This document shows, piece after piece, positions 20,283 to 24,292 of a stretch of DNA of 24,292 nucleotides (its first letter is position 1; every line of letters begins with the position of its first letter). This DNA is from a virus. A model generated the notes under the pieces. It made no database searches, was not told the origin of the DNA, and saw nothing but the letters and a program-made list of their open reading frames with translations. A program made the translations under genes and the position numbers. The stretch spans positions 1 to 24,292 of the IMG/VR virus record IMGVR_UViG_3300036045_000061; one strand, given 5' to 3'.

Positions 20283-21028
20283 TCTGGATCGGTTCGCGGC
20301 GGAGATGCGATCGCGACGAAGTGATGCTCTGCCCCGCCGTCGAGCGGTGAGATCGGCGTGTCCGGCAGGATTTGTCGCCTAGCGCGCCAAGCGTCCGCGA
20401 GTCGTACGGCTTGGTCGGCGGCTGGTGGGTTCAGCTCGCGCAGCCACTTGGGCTCGTTGAATTTGCGTTCGCGTTGTTCAAATTCCGCGTACCATTGATT
20501 GACGAGCTGCCGCTGTTCCGCTGTAAGTTTCGCGTGGGCCGCTTTCGCCTCTTTTGTGGCATCTTCCTTTGGCTTGGTCCGCAGGATTCGTCTCTCAGCG
20601 TCAACGACGCGCTTGGGCACACGCGCGGGGCGGAGCTGCCTGACGCGCGCCTGATCGGATTGCACGTTGATGCGCGCCCATCTGGGCGCCTCGACGAGCA
20701 GCTCGTGTGTGTCCTTGTCGGTGCGCGTTTGCTCAACCAGATGTAAGCCACGCTCGGCCGCGGCCAGGGCTGTGAAAGTGACGGCATGACCCTGAGCGAG
20801 TCGCCAGCGGAGGAGCACGCCGGCGTCGCACAGGGCTAGGATCTTGCGACGCACCGCATCCGGGTGGTGGGTGGTGATGCGGCGCGCGAGAGCTTCGATT
20901 CGGGACCACGCGAGTGGGCCGTTGCGTACCTCGAGGCAGATCCGCCGGCCGAGGCGAGACTGGACGCGCGTGAAGATTGAGCGCTCGCTTCGCACGGACT
21001 GCCCCCACCCGAGGCGGACGCGATCCAT
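20279..21028 (-). CDS. Winged-helix-like hypothetical protein
   Basis: I use the ATG at 21028, preceded by GAGAAAGG; upstream starts at 21055 and 21130 lack a ribosome site. The product has 249 residues. The N-terminal third carries a putative winged-helix (PLAWSRIEALARRITTHHPD, AVRRKILALCDAGVLLRWRL, then a wing AQGHAVTFTALAAAERGLHL). The C-terminal half is charged and helical with a coiled coil (KEDATKEAKAAHAKLTAEQR). The domain order recalls plasmid or phage replication/transcription regulators, but I do not recognise a family. It lies divergently from the HTH gene at 21259. Confidence 0.5.
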   Translation of the reverse strand: MDRVRLGWGQSVRSERSIFTRVQSRLGRRICLEVRNGPLAWSRIEALARRITTHHPDAVRRKILALCDAGVLLRWRLAQGHAVTFTALAAAERGLHLVEQTRTDKDTHELLVEAPRWARINVQSDQARVRQLRPARVPKRVVDAERRILRTKPKEDATKEAKAAHAKLTAEQRQLVNQWYAEFEQRERKFNEPKWLRELNPPAADQAVRLADAWRARRQILPDTPISPLDGGAEHHFVAIASPPRTDPE

Positions 21029-21184
21029 GCACCTTTCTCGTCCCTGCCGAAACATAGCATTGCGCCGGTTTTGTCGGATTTGATTGCGCGGCAGGCGAAA
21101 AAAATGAGGCGCGCAATCGCCTGAAATCAAGTGGAACGCATGCTGGTAAGGTCAACGAAGATTGCGCGACCCGTGTATTAGGTG

Positions 21185-21212
21185 GAGTCATTGATTGACT
21201 CGCCCAGTGGGC
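21185..21212. promoter_or_regulatory. Tandem palindromes in a divergent promoter region
   Basis: GAGTCA-TTGAT-TGACTC (21185-21201) is immediately followed by GCCC-AGT-GGGC (21202-21212). They sit 47 bases before the + gene at 21259 and well upstream of the minus gene at 21028, in the gap between divergent genes. Such palindromes fit repressor operators; either flanking HTH protein could be the binder. Binding itself is not shown. Confidence 0.4.
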
Positions 21213-21258
21213 AAATGACGGTCCGCACCCGAGAGTTTTTGCAACCTGAGAAACCGGC

Positions 21259-21516
21259 ATGGGCATTCGTCGCGGCCGCCCCGTTGCGGGGCGGTCGGAG
21301 ACAGAGCGAGACACGCGCATCAAGGTCTTGATGGAGCGTGCGCTGGATGTGCCCGTGGCGTTGATTGCCGAGCGTTATCAGATCAGCCGGCGGACAGTTC
21401 AGCTGTGGGTGCGCGACGCGAAACGCAACAGGCAACTCGCTCGGGTTGCGGAAACACTTCCTTATGTGATCCGATGTGCGAAAGAACACACCGAGAATGA
21501 ACGGGTTACTGCATAG
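21259..21516 (+). CDS. Small helix-turn-helix protein
   Basis: The 85-residue basic product has a compact HTH, ALDVPVALIAERYQISRRTV followed by QLWVRDAKRNRQL, similar to homeodomain-like or resolvase-type HTH segments and to the N-terminal domains of phage small terminase proteins. A very short C-terminal tail rules out a full small terminase. It starts a + run of overlapping genes: holin candidates, HNH and methyltransferase. Possible DNA-binding regulator or packaging accessory. Confidence 0.55.
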   Translation: MGIRRGRPVAGRSETERDTRIKVLMERALDVPVALIAERYQISRRTVQLWVRDAKRNRQLARVAETLPYVIRCAKEHTENERVTA

Positions 21517-21700
21517 TCGAGCCACTCAAGACGCGGCGGTCGGTGGCGGGACGCTGTTGCTCGCAGCGGCCGACGCGGCCGCGGGCTGGTCGAACCCCGC
21601 GACGGTGATGGCGATCCTCGGATCTCTGTTGCTGGTGATCCGCGCGGCGACCGAGCTCGTGCGCGTCTGGCGTGGGAAGGACGCGCCCAATGGCCAGTAG
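21497..21700 (+). CDS. Small membrane protein, holin candidate 1
   Basis: This 67-residue protein has two predicted hydrophobic segments (AAVGGGTLLLAAADAAAG and ATVMAILGSLLLVIRAATEL) and a basic C-terminus (RVWRGKDAPNGQ), the usual shape of class II holins. ATG 21497 overlaps the previous gene by 20 bases. No lysin gene is recognised beside it, so a holin role is tentative. Confidence 0.5.
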   Translation: MNGLLHSRATQDAAVGGGTLLLAAADAAAGWSNPATVMAILGSLLLVIRAATELVRVWRGKDAPNGQ

Positions 21701-21872
21701 CAACCTGGGCAAGGCGACGATCGACGTGGAGGTGCGGAATGCCACATCCCTATTGCGTGTGGTGTTCGGGCCATTCCTTGGTGGATTGGTCGAGGCCGTG
21801 TGCGCGGTGAGTGCGCTCGGTCTGTTGGTGTATGCGTTTCGATGGCTCTGGTCGCTGTTGCTCAATGCCTAA
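21690..21872 (+). CDS. Small membrane protein, holin or spanin candidate 2
   Basis: The 60-residue product begins at ATG 21690, overlapping the previous gene by 11 bases. It is polar at the N-terminus (ASSNLGKATIDVEVRNATSL), with one long hydrophobic segment (LVEAVCAVSALGLLVYAFRW) ending in LWSLLLNA. A single-span membrane protein that may work with the preceding one. Its stop overlaps the HNH gene start. Confidence 0.45.
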   Translation: MASSNLGKATIDVEVRNATSLLRVVFGPFLGGLVEAVCAVSALGLLVYAFRWLWSLLLNA

Positions 21873-22257
21873 GGCGATTCCGACCTATAAGGCGCCGCAA
21901 GTGGGATCGACAATTCCACGCGCGGACAAAGATCAGAAGCCACGCGGCCGCTTCCACGGCACGGCGCGTTGGCAGCGCGCGCGAGCTATGTACCTGTCAT
22001 CGCATCCTTTGTGTGAACGATGTCTCGGAGAGAGTCGGACCGAAGCGGCCACGATCGTGCACCATCGGCTGGACGTGCGCGATCGTCCGGACCTCGCATT
22101 AGATGCAGATAATTTCGAATCTTTATGCAAGCGCCATCACGATCAAGAGACGCTACGACGGCAGAACGCAGCCCGCTCTGTCACGCATGCACATAGCCAG
22201 ATAGGTATTGACCCACCCCCTGGGGGGGGTGGATTTGCTGGGGGTCGTCAGCCCTAG
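21865..22257 (+). CDS. HNH endonuclease (packaging-type)
   Basis: This 130-residue protein has the phage packaging-associated HNH layout: a basic N-terminus (PRGRFHGTARWQRARAMYL), HPLCERCLGESRTEAATIVHHRLDVRD, then LDADNFESLCKRHHDQET. The Cys pairs bind a structural zinc, the HH and N/H residues form the nuclease centre. In many siphophages such HNH proteins are next to terminase genes and are needed for genome cutting. The C-terminus passes through a C/G-run hairpin (CCACCCCC/GGGGGTGG, 22213-22232). Confidence 0.85.
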   Translation: MPKAIPTYKAPQVGSTIPRADKDQKPRGRFHGTARWQRARAMYLSSHPLCERCLGESRTEAATIVHHRLDVRDRPDLALDADNFESLCKRHHDQETLRRQNAARSVTHAHSQIGIDPPPGGGGFAGGRQP

Positions 22258-22305
22258 ACCGCCACGCACGGCGCGCACATTTTTTGACGAGTTTTGAATT
22301 TCGAA

Positions 22306-23688
22306 ATGCGACGTTCCACGAACACCGCTGAAAACAAGGCGCCCGCGCGTCGGGCCCGATTGACGGTTGAGCGCGTAGGGATCGAGGAGTTGTTGCTCGA
22401 TCCGGGCAATGTTCGGGTCCATCCCGAAGAGAATCTCGACGCGATCCGCGCTTCGCTCGCGCGGTTCGAGCAATACAAACCGATCGTCGTCGATCGCGAT
22501 GGGATCGTCCGCGCCGGCAACGGAACCCTGATGGCGGCGAAGCGACTCGGTTGGACGGAGATCGACGTCGTTCGCAGCGACCTTTCAAAGACCGAGCTCG
22601 CGGCGCTGTCGATCGCGGACAATCGCACGACAGACCTCTCGCACTTCGACGAACCTGGTCTCCACAAGATGCTGGTCGCGCTCCAGGAGGATGGCTTCTC
22701 TCTAGAGGACCTCGGGTTCGACGAGTTCGATCTTCAGGAGCTGATTGACGAGGACCTGATCGGCGGGTTGAGCGATCCGGACGACGTGCCCGAGCCGCCG
22801 GACGAGGCGACCACCAAGCTCGGAGATCTCTGGAAGCTTGGTGATCACCGGTTGCTATGCGGCGATTCGAGCAAGGTCGAGGACCTCGACCGTTTACTCG
22901 GCGGCGCGAAGATTCAGCTGGTGAACACAGACCCGCCGTACAACGTGAAGGTCGAACCGCGTTCGAACAACGCGATCGCCGCGGGCCTGAGCTCTTTCGC
23001 GAACGACGCCGCGGCGAAGCGCCTGCGGTCGGGCCAAGGCAACGCGGCGATGGACGTCGCACTCGGCAAAAGCGCGAAGCCGACGAACAAGAAGCTCCGC
23101 GCGAAAGACCGGCCGCTCGCCAACGACTTCGTCACCGATGGTGAGTTCGACCGATTGCTCGGTGCGTGGTTTGGGAACATCTCGCGCGTGCTCGAGCCAG
23201 GCCGATCGTTTTACATCTGGGGCGGGTATGCCAACTGCGGCAACTATCCACCGGTGTTGAAACGATCACGCTTGTACTTTTCGCAAGCGATTATCTGGGT
23301 GAAGGAGCATCCAGTGCTCACGCGCAAGGACTTCATGGGCAACCACGAGTGGTGCTTCTACGGTTGGCGCGAGGGCGCTGGCCATGACTTCTTCGGCCCG
23401 AACAACGCGACCGATGTTTGGCACGTGAAGAAGGTCAACCCGCAGTCGATGGTGCATTTGACGGAGAAGCCCGTCGAGCTCGCGGTGCGTGCGATGCAAT
23501 TCAGCTCGCGAGCCGGGGAACGCGTGCTGGATCTCTTTGGCGGATCCGGATCGACGTTGATCGCGGCCGAACAGACGGGTCGGCGCGGCTACCTGGTCGA
23601 GCTCGACCCGCTCTACTGCGACGTCATCATCGAGCGCTGGGAGAAGTTCTCAGGGCGGAAAGCAGAGCGACTCAACCAACCGAAGTGA
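22306..23688 (+). CDS. ParB/Srx-like domain fused to a DNA N6-adenine methyltransferase
   Basis: ATG 22306 is preferred over the TTG at 22294. The 460-residue product has a ParB-like N-terminal domain at about 20-110 (LLLDPGNVRVHPEENLDAIR; RAGNGTLMAAKRLG; ADNRTTDLSHF). A methyltransferase domain follows, with DPPY at 209-212 and the SAM-binding FGGSGST at 411-417. Motif order DPPY before FxGxG is the beta class (N6-adenine or N4-cytosine). The ParB-like part in such fusions is common in phages and may help target recognition. The product probably methylates phage DNA, shielding it from host restriction. No restriction enzyme is next to it. Confidence 0.88.
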   Translation: MRRSTNTAENKAPARRARLTVERVGIEELLLDPGNVRVHPEENLDAIRASLARFEQYKPIVVDRDGIVRAGNGTLMAAKRLGWTEIDVVRSDLSKTELAALSIADNRTTDLSHFDEPGLHKMLVALQEDGFSLEDLGFDEFDLQELIDEDLIGGLSDPDDVPEPPDEATTKLGDLWKLGDHRLLCGDSSKVEDLDRLLGGAKIQLVNTDPPYNVKVEPRSNNAIAAGLSSFANDAAAKRLRSGQGNAAMDVALGKSAKPTNKKLRAKDRPLANDFVTDGEFDRLLGAWFGNISRVLEPGRSFYIWGGYANCGNYPPVLKRSRLYFSQAIIWVKEHPVLTRKDFMGNHEWCFYGWREGAGHDFFGPNNATDVWHVKKVNPQSMVHLTEKPVELAVRAMQFSSRAGERVLDLFGGSGSTLIAAEQTGRRGYLVELDPLYCDVIIERWEKFSGRKAERLNQPK

Positions 23689-23697
23689 CCAAATGCC

Positions 23698-23946
23698 ATG
23701 CAGCTCGAAACGATCAACAAACTCTTTTTGGAACTATCGCAGGTCGCGACGGCAAAGACCGAACGCGAACTGTTGCTTGAGGACTTGCTGGTTTCCGCGC
23801 GGTGCATCGCACAGCGGAAGGGCGAAGACACGGCTTGGGAGGTGTTTGACCGCCGTCTCGCCAGCGTCGGGATCGGCTGCGTGACATGGAGGGTGTTCAA
23901 GGTGCCGGTGTTTTTTGTCGACCCTCAGGGCAACCACGTTCGCTAG
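23698..23946 (+). CDS. Small hypothetical phage protein
   Basis: The 82-residue product starts MQLETINKLFLELSQVATAK, followed by TERELLLEDLLVSARCIAQR, a helical leader that I recall from small proteins near replication or methyltransferase genes in phages. The C-terminal half is different (VFDRRLASVGIGCVTWRVFK then VPVFFVDPQGNHVR), probably beta-rich. No role can be assigned. Confidence 0.55.
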   Translation: MQLETINKLFLELSQVATAKTERELLLEDLLVSARCIAQRKGEDTAWEVFDRRLASVGIGCVTWRVFKVPVFFVDPQGNHVR

Positions 23947-24020
23947 GCCGGCGACGTCGCCCGAGGTTGGCCCACATCGCGTCACCGGCGGTGGGCCGCC
24001 CAAACCTACCACCAACGCGA

Positions 24021-24050
24021 AACGCCCCGCGTGGGCGAACGTGGGGCGTT
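24021..24050. terminator. Hairpin between convergent genes
   Basis: AACGCCCCGCG (24021-24031) pairs with CGTGGGGCGTT (24040-24050) over 11 positions with one G-T wobble, loop TGGGCGAA. It lies between the + gene ending at 23946 and the minus gene ending at 24074. On the minus strand it is followed by TTTCGCGTT. Probably a shared terminator for both directions, although its T-tracts are weak. Confidence 0.55.
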
Positions 24051-24073
24051 GGGTGGCGTTGTCGTGCGTGATA

Positions 24074-24292
24074 TCACCTGGCGGCGAAGAGGCCGCGGTC
24101 GGTTTTCCGAAAACGGGCGTCGTTGCCCTTTGTGGCGATCTCTCGCAAGATCGCCGAGTACAGCGTGGCGTGGGGCGTCTTCCCCGCAGGGGAGGCCCAG
24201 AGGCCCTTGGCGGCGATCGCCTCGACGATCGCCTTGCAGCCCATGGGCTCCTTCGCCGCGGCGCACCAGATCCTCGCCGCGGCGAAGGAGCC
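24074..24292 (-). CDS. HARE-HTH domain protein, 5' end cut by window edge
   Basis: The minus frame is open from the right edge to TGA at 24074-24076 (72 codons seen). It matches the HARE-HTH (HB1/ASXL, restriction endonuclease HTH) domain: EPMGCKAIVEAIAAKGLWAS, then GKTPHATLYSAILREIATKG and DARFRKTDRGLFAAR at the C-terminus. HARE-HTH domains bind DNA and are frequent as small free-standing proteins in planctomycetes and other bacteria. The part before the domain lies outside the window. An alternative internal start is the ATG at 24244 (MGCKAIVEAI). Host or phage origin is undecided. Confidence 0.78.
   Translation of the reverse strand, partial: GSFAAARIWCAAAKEPMGCKAIVEAIAAKGLWASPAGKTPHATLYSAILREIATKGNDARFRKTDRGLFAAR

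Noticed and set aside
1-24292. CRISPR array or insertion sequence
   Set aside because: No regularly spaced 25-40 base repeats with unique spacers, and no transposase or terminal inverted repeats were seen; the only short-period repeats are the in-frame ones at 138-371.

Overview
The window is a GC-rich (clearly above 60% by eye), gene-dense stretch of a temperate, long-tailed (siphovirus-type) phage genome or prophage. A planctomycete host is my best guess. It rests on a HARE-HTH (HB1/ASXL-type) fragment at the right edge, the general style of the accessory proteins and the base composition; there is no rRNA or other marker, so this is inference.

Layout. Bases 1-8049: tail module on + (repeat protein cut by the left edge, tail-completion, HK97 gp10-like, tail tube, tail-assembly chaperone with a -1 frameshift, tape measure, two distal-tail candidates), then a phosphoribosyltransferase/HAD fusion and a SAM methyltransferase. 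8060-10071: a secreted beta-helix protein and a Gp157-like protein, closed by a strong terminator (10105-10140). 10141-15947: a second + transcription unit that opens with a highly structured leader (about 10204-10412), then a DUF3987-type primase/helicase-like protein, a phage CsrA, and a tightly overlapping run of small genes (DUF6166, coiled coil, zinc-knuckle proteins, HNH nuclease). 16151-17742: a minus-strand pair, a membrane TerB-like/HIRAN protein and a small winged-helix-like protein. 17743-18226: non-coding, holding a strong hairpin whose loop also occurs in the primase leader, and the 3' part of a tRNA-Asp on the minus strand, probably the attP core. 18227-19213: tyrosine recombinase. 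19474-24292: exported proline-rich protein, a minus-strand pair (RHH-like and wHTH-like), a small HTH protein, two small membrane proteins (holin candidates), an HNH nuclease, a ParB/DNA-methyltransferase fusion, a small unknown gene, and a convergent HARE-HTH gene cut by the right edge.

How it fits together. Most + genes are joined by stop/start overlaps (ATGA, GTGA, TGATG), so they are probably translated in coupled fashion from a few long transcripts. The integrase and tRNA fragment have phage genes on the left and phage-like genes on the right, which suits an internal attP of a free or circularly permuted phage genome better than the end of an integrated prophage. Terminase, portal and capsid genes are not in the window; they should lie to the left of base 1.

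The most unusual signals are in RNA: two hairpins in the primase leader whose loops are complementary over 9 bases (predicted kissing loop), and a 17-base loop sequence shared by two hairpins with different stems 7.4 kb apart. Both lie in a phage that carries its own csrA.
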